DNA of 12,123 nt from CAZCZZ01 sp964503335 (lineage in GTDB: Bacteria > Verrucomicrobiota > Kiritimatiellia > CAIVKH01), in contig CAZCZZ010000085.1 of NCBI GenBank assembly GCA_964503335.1, forward strand, positions 1 to 12,123. The letters run 5' to 3'. Below are positions 1 to 6,697 of this stretch, one piece after another (the stretch's first letter is position 1; each line of letters starts with the position of its first letter). A program made the position numbers and the translations under genes. A model generated the notes under the pieces. That model worked only from the letters and a program-made list of their open reading frames with translations, searched no databases and had not been told where the DNA came from.

Positions 1-639
1 TACCTGACCGAACACGTCCGGCGGAAGCCCTATTCCGTGATTCTCTTTGACGAGATCGAGAAGGCGCATACGGATGTCTTCAACGTCCTGCTGCAGATCC
101 TCGATGACGGTCGGTTGACGGACGGGCAGGGGCGCACGGTCGATTTCAAGAACGCGATGGTCATCATGACCTCGAACCTGGGCGGACCCATCATTCACGA
201 GACGCTGGCGCGCTATCCTGACCTGAAGGCGAGCGATCCCGAGTACGAGCAGATGGAAGCGCAGGTGCAGGAGGTCTTGCGGAAGAGTTTTCGTCCCGAG
301 TTCCTGAACCGCGTCGACGAGATCATCATCTTCCACAGCCTGAACCGCGAACAACTGCAGCAGATCGTCGATGTGCAGCTCAAGCGCGTTTCGAAGTTCC
401 TCGAGGACAAGCGCATCACGCTGGAACTGGGCGAAAAGGCACGCGAGTACCTCGCGCGCGAAGGGTACGATCCCGCATTCGGGGCGCGTCCCCTGAAGCG
501 GGCCATCCAGCGACAGGTGCTCGACTCCCTTGCAACGAGTCTGCTGGAAGGCGTGATCGCCGAGGGCGACCATGTCATCGGCGACCTGGACAAGAACGGC
601 GATGGGCTTCGGTTTACAACGAAGCGGAAGAAAGGGTAG
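1..639 (+). CDS. clpB: ATP-dependent chaperone ClpB, C-terminal part (5' end outside window)
   Basis: The frame is open from base 1 and encodes the last 212 residues of a Hsp100 disaggregase, about a quarter of the usual ~860. Visible parts belong to the second AAA+ domain. Walker B is at residues 13-18 (VILFDE), sensor 1 at 57-59 (TSN), the arginine-finger segment FRPEFLNR at 97-104, and the sensor 2 motif GARPLKR at 161-167. DGQGRTVDF (41-49) and GARPLKRAIQ favour ClpB over ClpC. Known role: with DnaK/DnaJ/GrpE, ClpB threads aggregated proteins through a hexameric pore in the cytoplasm using ATP. The stretch between sensor 1 and FRPEFLNR seems slightly longer than in typical ClpB, and the tail is basic (TTKRKKG). 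A GTG at 37 lies inside the conserved domain and is not a start. The next candidate gene begins 26 bp downstream; no terminator is visible. Confidence 0.95.
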   Translation, partial: YLTEHVRRKPYSVILFDEIEKAHTDVFNVLLQILDDGRLTDGQGRTVDFKNAMVIMTSNLGGPIIHETLARYPDLKASDPEYEQMEAQVQEVLRKSFRPEFLNRVDEIIIFHSLNREQLQQIVDVQLKRVSKFLEDKRITLELGEKAREYLAREGYDPAFGARPLKRAIQRQVLDSLATSLLEGVIAEGDHVIGDLDKNGDGLRFTTKRKKG

Positions 640-665
640 GCTCTCATCATAGAAAACGGAGCACC

Positions 666-740
666 ATGGATGCAGTTCTTTCAGGCGGTCTCTTGCTCTT
701 CATCTTTTTCATGGTCTATTACGTGACAAAGGATGCGTAG
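666..740 (+). CDS. Candidate 24-residue single-pass membrane peptide
   Basis: An ATG at 666 opens a 24-codon frame ending in TAG. GGAG at 658-661 sits 4 bp upstream, close but usable as a ribosome binding site. The peptide has an acidic N-terminus (MDA), a hydrophobic run at about residues 4-20 (LSGGLLLFIFFMVYYV) long enough for one membrane helix, and a short charged end (TKDA). It fills most of the 119 bp between clpB and the bifunctional nuclease gene, 26 bp after the first and 18 bp before the second, which suits a co-transcribed small gene. I recognise no family: it has the size of accessory subunits such as KdpF or CydX but not their sequence. It could equally be a chance frame. Conservation in relatives would decide. 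Confidence 0.45.
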   Translation: MDAVLSGGLLLFIFFMVYYVTKDA

Positions 741-758
741 CTCGCATGCAGGACCCCG

Positions 759-1247
759 ATGAATAACGACATCCCAGTGCGGGTGAAAGGGCTTGTCCCG
801 ACGCCGACCGGATGCGGGGTGTTCCTCAGCAACGACGAGAAGGTTATCGCCATCTTTGTGGATCACAGCGTCGCCGCCGCGATCACGATGTCGATCCACA
901 AGATCAAGAAGAACCGTCCCCTCACGCACGATCTGATCGGAAGCATCTTTGCCGGGCTTGGCGTTACCGTGCAGAAGATTGTAGTCAACGACTTGAAGGA
1001 GGACACCTTCTTCGCGCGGCTCTACCTCGTCCAGGAAACCGAACTCGGCAAGAACATGGTCGAGATCGATGCCAGGCCCAGCGACTCCATTGCCATCGCC
1101 CTGCAGCAGGGCTGCCCCATCTTCGTCCACCCCCGCGTCTGGGAACAGGCAGAGGACATGACCTGGGCCTTGGAGCAGGCGACGCAGAATGCGAAGGATG
1201 AAGAAAGCGCTGACGACGACGAGTCCGACGAAGCCGGCGACAAGTGA
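759..1247 (+). CDS. Bifunctional nuclease (BFN, DUF151) family protein
   Basis: A 162-residue protein whose core, about residues 5-130, matches the DUF151/BFN fold. Recognisable conserved segments are RPLTHDL (53-59), the LGV...V..V....DL stretch (67-79), TFFARLYL (83-90), and IDARPSDSIAIAL (103-115), followed by PIFV (120-123). Plant and bacterial members have been described as nucleases acting on RNA and DNA; most bacterial members are uncharacterised, so the activity here is inferred from the family. No signal peptide or membrane segment is present, so it should be cytoplasmic. The last ~16 residues form a strongly acidic low-complexity tail (DEESADDDESDE, 147-158) outside the domain. The start is supported by AGGA at 750-753, 5 bp upstream. 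It lies between clpB and galE, all in one direction. Confidence 0.85.
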   Translation: MNNDIPVRVKGLVPTPTGCGVFLSNDEKVIAIFVDHSVAAAITMSIHKIKKNRPLTHDLIGSIFAGLGVTVQKIVVNDLKEDTFFARLYLVQETELGKNMVEIDARPSDSIAIALQQGCPIFVHPRVWEQAEDMTWALEQATQNAKDEESADDDESDEAGDK

Positions 1248-1294
1248 CCTTTTTACTGGCCTGCACCCTCACGTCCCTCTAGCATCCCCAACGC

Positions 1295-2266
1295 ATGAAA
1301 ATCCTTGTCACGGGCGGGGCGGGCTACATCGGTAGCGTTACAACGGAACTTCTTCTGGACCGGGGCCATAAGGTTGTCGTATTCGACAACCTTGAACGGG
1401 GCCACAGGGCGGCCGTGGACGATAGGGCCAAGCTTTTACTTGGCGACTTGCGCACCCGTGAAGACATTGTGTCGGCGATAAAGGCCGAGAAGCCGGATGC
1501 GGTCATGCACTTCGCGGCCTATGCCCTCGTGGGCGAGTCCATGCAGGACCCCTCGATGTATTTCCGCAACAACGTAAAAGGCGGACTGCACCTCGTCGAG
1601 GCGATGCAGGAAGCCGGCGTTCCCAAGATCGTATTCTCTTCGACCTGCGCGACCTACGGCCAGCCTGACCGCATGCCGATGACCGAGGATGTGCCTCAGC
1701 GGCCGACAAATCCCTACGGCGAATCCAAGTTGATGTTTGAGAAGATGCTCAACTGGTATCGCGAATGCACGGGCCTGAAATCCGTCTTCCTGCGCTATTT
1801 CAACGCCGCTGGCGCGACCGGGAAATTCGGCGAAGACCATGACCCCGAGTCGCACCTCATCCCGAACGTCCTCTTTGTGGCCCTCGGCAAGAAAGACAAG
1901 GTGATGATGTTCGGCAACGATTACGAAACACCCGACGGCACCTGTGTCCGCGACTACATCCACATCGCCGACCTCGCCCAGGCCCACATCATCGCCTTGG
2001 AGAACGAAGTGCAGGGCGCGTTCAATCTCGGCAATGGCGATGGCTATTCGGTGAAGCAGGTCGTGGAAGTCTCGCAGGAAGTCACGGGCCGGCCGATCAA
2101 GGCCGATATCGCGCCACGCCGTCCCGGCGATCCCGCGCTGCTTATCGCCGGTGCCGCGAAAGCCAAGAGCGTTCTCGGGTGGAAGCCCAAATATCCGGAT
2201 CTTCGCACCATCGTCCAGCACGCCTGGGACTGGCATGTGAAGCATCCGAACGGTTATCCGAAGTAA
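1295..2266 (+). CDS. galE: UDP-glucose 4-epimerase
   Basis: A 323-residue short-chain dehydrogenase/reductase of the extended type. GGAGYIGS (7-14) is the NAD-binding glycine motif, and D31 in VFDNLERGH is placed to bind the adenosine ribose. FSSTCATYG (114-122) carries the catalytic Ser/Thr (probably T117), and YGESK (141-145) carries the catalytic Tyr and Lys. RYFNAAGA (167-174), DGTCVRDYIH (214-223) and RRPGDPA (275-281) are the usual UDP-sugar-binding segments. The family interconverts UDP-glucose and UDP-galactose for Leloir metabolism and surface polysaccharide synthesis. Length is close to the usual 330-340. The start is chosen because the Rossmann motif follows immediately; no Shine-Dalgarno sequence is seen before it. 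The cinA start is 7 bp past the stop, suggesting co-transcription. Epimerisation of other UDP-hexoses cannot be excluded. Confidence 0.95.
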   Translation: MKILVTGGAGYIGSVTTELLLDRGHKVVVFDNLERGHRAAVDDRAKLLLGDLRTREDIVSAIKAEKPDAVMHFAAYALVGESMQDPSMYFRNNVKGGLHLVEAMQEAGVPKIVFSSTCATYGQPDRMPMTEDVPQRPTNPYGESKLMFEKMLNWYRECTGLKSVFLRYFNAAGATGKFGEDHDPESHLIPNVLFVALGKKDKVMMFGNDYETPDGTCVRDYIHIADLAQAHIIALENEVQGAFNLGNGDGYSVKQVVEVSQEVTGRPIKADIAPRRPGDPALLIAGAAKAKSVLGWKPKYPDLRTIVQHAWDWHVKHPNGYPK

Positions 2267-2273
2267 GCGGACG

Positions 2274-3509
2274 ATGTCGTCCCACATCGAACTCGTCACG
2301 ACCGGATCGGAACTCCTCAGCGGTCGCACCGCGAACACCCACGCCCGAACGCTCGGCGATGCCATCGCACCGCTTGGGATGGATCTCCTTCGCGATACCA
2401 CCGTGCCCGACAGCCTGTCCGGGATCGAAGACGCGGTGCGGTCGGCGCTTTCCCGTGTCGATATCGTCCTCGTCAGCGGCGGCCTGGGTCCCACCAGCGA
2501 TGACCTGACGCGTGAAGCCGTGGCGGGCATCGTGGGGAAGGGGTTGGTGATCGACGACGAAGCGCTCCGTCGCATTCGCGAACGCTACGAGCGCTCCAAG
2601 CGCGTCCTGACGGAATCCGTCCAGCGACACGCCCTCGTCGTGGAAGGGGCCGACGTCTTGCAGAACGCCGAGGGGCTTGCACCCGGCGAGCGAATCTCAT
2701 GGAAGGGAAAGACGATCTTCCTCCTCCCCGGACCGCCGCGCGAATTTCAATCCGTACTCACGCAATCCGTTATCCCATGGCTTACTGCGAATGCCGCCGC
2801 AACGCCTCCTGTCACGACGATCTTCCAGGTAACGGGGATCGGCGAGTCCGACATCGTGACGCGCCTGGAGGGGTCCGGTTTCCCGCCCCCCGGTGTGGAC
2901 GTCGCGTACTGTGCCAGGCCTGGACTTGTTGAGGTTCGCATCAGCGCGTCACGCGAGCACGCGTCCCAGGTGACCGGGTGCGCCGGACTTGTCCGGAACC
3001 GCTTGGGGCTGCACATCTTCGCGGAGAAGCGCGTTACGCTTGAGGAGGTCGTGGGTCAGTTGCTGCGCAAGCGAGGCGAGACCGTCGCCGTGGCCGAAAG
3101 CTGCACCGGTGGACTGGTCGGCCATCGCATCGCGACGATTCCAGGAAGCTCGGACTACTTTCTCGGCGGCGTGATTTCTTACGCTAACGCATCGAAAGAA
3201 CGCGAACTTGGCGTAAAGCAGGACACGCTGGAAAGGCACGGAGCCGTGAGTGCGGAAACGGCCCGCGAGATGGCCGAAGGCGTTCGCAGCCGTTTTGGCA
3301 GCACCTACGGCATCTCCATCACCGGGATCGCCGGTCCATCGGGTGGCACCCCGGAGAAACCCGTCGGCCTGGTCTTCGTTGCGGTGGCCGACGCCGCAGG
3401 CTGTGAAGCGAACGAGCGACGCTTCGCAGGCACGCGTTCCGCCGTGCAGGAATGGAGCAGCCAGATTGCACTGGATTGGCTCCGGCTGCGGATCCTGAAT
3501 CAGGGTTGA
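2274..3509 (+). CDS. cinA: CinA family protein: MoaB-like domain plus PncC-type nicotinamide-nucleotide amidase
   Basis: A full-length two-domain CinA of 411 residues. The N-terminal molybdopterin-binding-like domain (about 4-170) has TTGSELLSG (9-17), VSGGLGPTSDDLTRE (67-81) and FLLPGPPREF (149-158), followed by a linker with VTGIGES (186-192). The C-terminal amidase domain (about 255-405) shows VAVAESCTGGL (271-281), GGVISYAN (298-305), HGAVSAETA (322-330) and SITGIAGPSGG (348-358). In characterised members the C-terminal domain deamidates NMN to nicotinate mononucleotide and the N-terminal domain has ADP-ribose pyrophosphatase activity, so the protein recycles pyridine nucleotides in the cytoplasm. 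It is 7 bp downstream of galE. In many bacteria cinA sits directly before recA; here one gene lies between them. No Shine-Dalgarno sequence is visible. Confidence 0.93.
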   Translation: MSSHIELVTTGSELLSGRTANTHARTLGDAIAPLGMDLLRDTTVPDSLSGIEDAVRSALSRVDIVLVSGGLGPTSDDLTREAVAGIVGKGLVIDDEALRRIRERYERSKRVLTESVQRHALVVEGADVLQNAEGLAPGERISWKGKTIFLLPGPPREFQSVLTQSVIPWLTANAAATPPVTTIFQVTGIGESDIVTRLEGSGFPPPGVDVAYCARPGLVEVRISASREHASQVTGCAGLVRNRLGLHIFAEKRVTLEEVVGQLLRKRGETVAVAESCTGGLVGHRIATIPGSSDYFLGGVISYANASKERELGVKQDTLERHGAVSAETAREMAEGVRSRFGSTYGISITGIAGPSGGTPEKPVGLVFVAVADAAGCEANERRFAGTRSAVQEWSSQIALDWLRLRILNQG

Positions 3510-3542
3510 TGAAGTACATCACCTGATCTACGATCACGCTTC

Positions 3543-5144
3543 ATGAAGCGCATTGCTGCCGTGATTCTCCTCGCATCGCTTTCCGCCCTGTCGAATGTCC
3601 AGGGGCAGGTCACGCCGGCCAATTTGACTCTCACAAAGACGGATTCAGCGGATCCCGTCTCGGTGAACACCCCGCTTGTCTATACCGTGACCGTGGCCAA
3701 CGCCGCCTCCGGATCGACCGCGGTTTCCAATGTCGTCGTGACGGACACGTTGCCGGCGGGCATGACGTTTGTTTCAGCGACCGCGACTTCGGGCACGGTC
3801 AGCAACAGCGGGCAGGTCGTCACCTTCCGCGTTGACCTGCTGAACACCGGAGCGTCGGCTTCGGTTGCGATCACCGTCACGCCCACGCAATCAGGGTACT
3901 TCACGAATTCCGTCACGCTCGCCGCGGAGCCGTCCGGATCTCTCGCCGATCCGATCACGGAGGTTACGCGGGTGCTTTCCGACCTGCGGCTCAGCAAGAC
4001 GGACAGCGTCGATCCTGTCATGCCGGGGGAATCGCTCGTCTACACGATCGTTGCCAGCAACGCTGGTCCGTCCACTGTGACGAATGTCGTCGTGGCCGAC
4101 ACCGTGCCGTCCGTGTTCTCGATCCTCTCCGCGCTTTCGTCCGCAGGCACGGTCACGACGGTCAGCAACACGGTAACCGTAACCTCGTCGACCCTCGCCA
4201 CGGCGCAGGTTATCCAGGTCGTCATCACGGTGAGGGCCGCCGGCGGTGTAGGCACGATCACGAACACGGCCACGGTGACAGGTATCGCGGATGGCTCGAA
4301 CACCCTATCGGAGTCGGCCGTTCAAGCGACCACGATCGCCGGCAACATCCGCGGTGACATGGACGGGGATGGTTTCGGCGACATCGTATTGCAGGAGCGT
4401 GACACGGGTGCGCCGTTTATCAGCTTCATGACCGGGACGACGGAAGTCGCTTCATCCTATCTCTTCGGCGAGCCGATCGATGTTCGCCCGTGGCGCCTGG
4501 TCGCGGCGATCGATCTCGACGGGAACGGAGCCGACGACCTGGTTTTTCGCTATGCCAGCGAGCATCAATTTGCCGTGGGCTTCATGGAAGACGGCGAAGT
4601 GGTCGACATCAAGTACATCACACTCGACGGCGAAACAGATCTCGACCCGTGGCATATCGTCGCCGGCGGCGATTGCGACGGCGATGGCTTTGGCGAGCTG
4701 ATTCTTCAGGACGGCGACTCGGGCGTTTACGCCGTGGCGTTCATGAACGGGGCGGAGATGCTCGGCAGCGAGTTTCTCTTCGGAGAAGAAACGGATGTCG
4801 CACCCTGGCAGATCGAAGGGGCGGGGGACCTTGACGGGGATGGCCGGGCCGAGATCGTGGCGCGGTACGGCGGCGATCATGTTTACGCCGTGGGTTTCCT
4901 CGCGGAAGATGGATTCACCGTCGAGACCAGCACCTATCTCCTTGGCGCGCAGACCGATATCGACCCGTGGCATCTTGTTGCCGTCAGCGATCTCTTCGGG
5001 GATGGGATTTGCGACCTGATCTTCCAGCAGGATGATGCCGAAATCTTCGCCGTGGCGACCATGAACGGTGTCTATGTAACCGGCGGTGACACGTTGGGAA
5101 CAGACGCCGAAAGCGAGCCTTCGGTCGTCATCGGTCCGAAGTAA
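3543..5144 (+). CDS. Secreted repeat protein: two DUF11 domains and five FG-GAP/VCBS-like repeats
   Basis: A 533-residue exported protein of unknown function. Residues 1-21 form a signal peptide (MKRIAAVILLASLSALSNVQG). Two DUF11-type Ig-like domains follow, at about 25-144 (SNVVVTDTLPAGMTFVSAT at 62-80) and 146-265 (TNVVVADTVPS at 180-190). Residues 271 to about 520 hold five repeats of 52-54 residues, each starting with a calcium-binding-type loop: DMDGDGFGD (272), DLDGNGADD (324), DCDGDGFGE (377), DLDGDGRAE (429) and a degenerate DLFGDGICD (483). Each of the first four ends in a D-x-x-PW motif. Such repeats usually build beta-propeller blades, and DUF11 domains occur in large surface proteins. 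No C-terminal anchor or sorting motif is evident. It begins 33 bp after cinA without a visible ribosome binding site. An extracellular adhesive or structural role is inference. Confidence 0.85.
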   Translation: MKRIAAVILLASLSALSNVQGQVTPANLTLTKTDSADPVSVNTPLVYTVTVANAASGSTAVSNVVVTDTLPAGMTFVSATATSGTVSNSGQVVTFRVDLLNTGASASVAITVTPTQSGYFTNSVTLAAEPSGSLADPITEVTRVLSDLRLSKTDSVDPVMPGESLVYTIVASNAGPSTVTNVVVADTVPSVFSILSALSSAGTVTTVSNTVTVTSSTLATAQVIQVVITVRAAGGVGTITNTATVTGIADGSNTLSESAVQATTIAGNIRGDMDGDGFGDIVLQERDTGAPFISFMTGTTEVASSYLFGEPIDVRPWRLVAAIDLDGNGADDLVFRYASEHQFAVGFMEDGEVVDIKYITLDGETDLDPWHIVAGGDCDGDGFGELILQDGDSGVYAVAFMNGAEMLGSEFLFGEETDVAPWQIEGAGDLDGDGRAEIVARYGGDHVYAVGFLAEDGFTVETSTYLLGAQTDIDPWHLVAVSDLFGDGICDLIFQQDDAEIFAVATMNGVYVTGGDTLGTDAESEPSVVIGPK

Positions 5145-5162
5145 AAAGAATCACTCGATTCA

Positions 5163-5191
5163 TTGACATCACCGGAGTCCTTCCGTACATA
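5163..5191 (+). promoter_or_regulatory. Candidate sigma70-type promoter for recA
   Basis: A perfect -35 hexamer TTGACA (5163-5168) is followed after 17 bp by TACATA (5186-5191), a partial match to the -10 consensus. This is the only good match in the 129-bp gap before recA, and it suggests recA is transcribed independently of the upstream repeat protein. The predicted start near 5198 would leave a leader of about 75 nt. Confidence 0.45.
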
Positions 5192-5197
5192 GATGGA

Positions 5198-5207
5198 CGA
5201 ACGTTCG
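5198..5207. promoter_or_regulatory. Perfect 10-bp palindrome CGAACGTTCG, possible repressor operator of recA
   Basis: CGAACGTTCG is its own reverse complement and lies 7 bp after the candidate -10 element, at the expected transcription start. GAAC and GTTC half-sites are typical of several LexA boxes, but known ones are usually separated by about 4 bp, whereas here they abut. SOS control of recA is therefore plausible from context but not shown by the motif. Confidence 0.3.
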
Positions 5208-5273
5208 GTTAAGGATAAGCCATCCCCGACCCGGTCGCTCGCGTGTTTCACCCTTTGAAAGGAACCTCATCAC

Positions 5274-6110
5274 ATGGCCGCCAAGTCCGCTCCGAAAGAA
5301 GAAGCCGGTAGAAAACTCCCCGCATCCCTCAGCGCAGTTCTCGCACAGATCCAGAAGGAGTTCGGCGATGGCGCCATCATGCGGCTTGGCGATGAAGACC
5401 GCACCAAGGACGTTCCCGCGATCCCGACGGGCGCCCTGACCCTTGACCTTGCCATCGGCGTGGGCGGTGTGCCGCGCGGTCGCGTGATTGAAGTCTTCGG
5501 CCCCGAGTCTTCGGGCAAGACCACGCTCGTTCTCCATATCATTGCCAATGCCCAGAAGATGGGTGGCCTCGCGGCGTTCATTGACGCCGAGCACGCGCTG
5601 GACCCGGGCTACGCGCGCAAGATCGGTGTGAATCTCGATGACCTTCTGGTATCGCAGCCTGACTCCGGCGAAGAAGCGCTTCAGATCTGCGAGACGCTCG
5701 TAAAGAGCAACTCGCTCGANNNNNNNNNNNNNNNNNNNNNNNNNNNNNNNNNNNNNNNNNNNNNNNNNNNNNNNNNNNNNNNNNNNNNNNNNNNNNNNNN
5801 NNNNNNNNNNNNNNNNNNNGTGAAGAACAAGGTGGCTCCCCCGTTTGTCGAGGCCGAGTTCGATATCCTGTACGCCGAAGGCATTTCCTACACCGGCTCG
5901 ATCGTCGATGCGGCAATCCTCTACGGCTTGTTCGAGAAGCGTGGCTCATGGCTATCCTTTGAAGGACAGCAGGTCGGTCAGGGACGCGATGCAGCCCGCG
6001 ACCAGCTCAAGTCGGACCCCGAGCTCTGCAACCTCCTCGTGACCAAGATCAAGGAAAAGGCCAAGGAAGCCCACGGCATCGTAGCCGTGAAACCTGACGA
6101 CGACGAATAG
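5274..6110 (+). CDS. recA: Recombinase RecA, interrupted by an assembly gap
   Basis: RecA forms filaments on single-stranded DNA, catalyses strand exchange and triggers LexA self-cleavage. Before the gap there are 149 codons, including GDGAIMRLG (31-39), Walker A GPESSGKT (76-83) and IDAEHALDPGYARKIGV (103-119). After the gap, 96 codons start at VKNKVAPPFVEAEF and run through GISYTGSIVD to an acidic end (KPDDDE) typical of RecA C-termini. By alignment to E. coli RecA from memory, about 107 residues are missing, covering Walker B and the DNA-binding loops L1 and L2. The complete protein would then be about 352 residues, the normal size. The start is supported by AAAGGA at 5258-5263, 10 bp upstream. 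It is not a pseudogene on this evidence, because both flanks are well conserved and in frame. No recX follows. Confidence 0.95.
   Translation: MAAKSAPKEEAGRKLPASLSAVLAQIQKEFGDGAIMRLGDEDRTKDVPAIPTGALTLDLAIGVGGVPRGRVIEVFGPESSGKTTLVLHIIANAQKMGGLAAFIDAEHALDPGYARKIGVNLDDLLVSQPDSGEEALQICETLVKSNSLXXXXXXXXXXXXXXXXXXXXXXXXXXXXXXXXXXVKNKVAPPFVEAEFDILYAEGISYTGSIVDAAILYGLFEKRGSWLSFEGQQVGQGRDAARDQLKSDPELCNLLVTKIKEKAKEAHGIVAVKPDDDE
5720..5819. other. Assembly gap: 100 Ns inside recA
   Basis: Exactly 100 undetermined bases replace part of recA. A round 100 is the usual placeholder for a gap of unknown size. RecA alignment from memory implies about 320 missing bases, so coordinates downstream are probably shifted by about +220 in the true chromosome. 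The placeholder happens to keep the two halves in the same frame. Confidence 0.97.
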
Positions 6111-6141
6111 CGGATTAGCGACACATTCTAAAGCCTTGTTG

Positions 6142-6182
6142 CGAAGGCGGATGCAAGGTGAATAACCATGCATCCGCCTTCG
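6142..6182 (+). terminator. Perfect 14-bp hairpin between recA and the lipoprotein gene
   Basis: CGAAGGCGGATGCA (6142-6155) is the exact reverse complement of 6169-6182, with a 13-nt loop. It starts 31 bp after the recA stop and ends 33 bp before the lipoprotein start. No T-run follows (the next bases are TCTCATG), so it is not a classical Rho-independent terminator. It may stabilise the recA transcript's 3' end, partially terminate, or act as an RNA-processing site. Confidence 0.45.
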
Positions 6183-6215
6183 TCTCATGTGCAGAACCAA
6201 AAAAGGAGTTCTGCA

Positions 6216-6650
6216 ATGAAATCGATCTGGATGACTGGAGTATGTGCGGCGGCCCTTCTGGCCGGTGGTTGTGCGAGTCCCTCGTATCAGGCCCGACAAT
6301 CGGAAGTGAACTCGGCAGTAATCGGGGCGCTTGCGGGCGGCACACTGGGCGGGGTGATCGGCAATAACACGGGCGACCGCGAGAATGACGTCCTCGGCGC
6401 TGCGATCGGCGCGGCGACGGGAGCCTGGATGGGACAACAGTACGGCCAGGGTCAGGACAACACGCGGCATCGGTTGACTGCGCTTGAGACGCAGAATCAG
6501 ACCGAGACCATCATGGTCAACAACTCCAACGGCTCCTACACGCCGGTGATGTTGAACAAGGTGGGCTACGGACAGTACCGCGGTCCCCGCGGCGAGATCT
6601 ACACGGCGCGTCCTACCGAGGACCAGTTGAAGACAGCCTACGGATTCTAG
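6216..6650 (+). CDS. Glycine-zipper outer-membrane-type lipoprotein
   Basis: A 144-residue lipoprotein. The start at 6216 is chosen because AGGAG (6204-6208) sits 7 bp upstream and a lipoprotein signal follows at once; the in-frame ATG at 6168 lies in the hairpin loop. The lipobox is LAGGC with Cys19, and the next residues (ASPSYQ) lack the Asp+2 inner-membrane retention signal, so outer-membrane delivery is likely. Two glycine-zipper segments follow, GALAGGTLGGVIG (37-49) and GAAIGAATGAWMG (61-73), as in SlyB/Rcp-type proteins, forming tightly packed membrane-associated helices. The polar C-terminal half (about 90-144) has GYGQYRGPRGEIYTARPTED (118-137) and no family I recognise. Its function is unknown; envelope integrity is an inference from the family. 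It converges on the kinase gene. Confidence 0.85.
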   Translation: MKSIWMTGVCAAALLAGGCASPSYQARQSEVNSAVIGALAGGTLGGVIGNNTGDRENDVLGAAIGAATGAWMGQQYGQGQDNTRHRLTALETQNQTETIMVNNSNGSYTPVMLNKVGYGQYRGPRGEIYTARPTEDQLKTAYGF

Positions 6651-6670
6651 CCGCACAGGCCACACGCATG

Positions 6671-6697
6671 CCCCGTCGTTCCCCGTGAACGACGGGG
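6671..6697. terminator. Bidirectional terminator between converging genes
   Basis: CCCCGTCGTTC (6671-6681) pairs perfectly with GAACGACGGGG (6687-6697) around a 5-nt loop. On the + strand it is followed by a T-rich stretch (TTAGTGTTGTGTT), fitting Rho-independent termination of the lipoprotein transcript. On the - strand it begins directly after the kinase stop codon, but no T-run follows there. Confidence 0.65.

Noticed and set aside
1436..2575. Long - strand open frame of 379 codons across galE and the start of cinA
   Set aside because: It is antisense to two genes with complete catalytic motifs. Long antisense frames are expected in GC-rich coding DNA, and the translation resembles no family.
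5148..5161. GAATC-4-GATTC hairpin after the repeat protein as a terminator
   Set aside because: A 5-bp AT-rich stem with no T-run is too weak to support.
6168..6215. Upstream ATG for the lipoprotein
   Set aside because: It lies in the loop of the 6142-6182 hairpin and would bury the lipoprotein signal behind 16 polar residues. The ATG at 6216 has a good ribosome binding site.
6678..6690. GTTC-N5-GAAC, resembling a LexA box
   Set aside because: It is part of the terminator stem between converging genes, has no promoter beside it, and the spacing is 5 rather than the usual 4.
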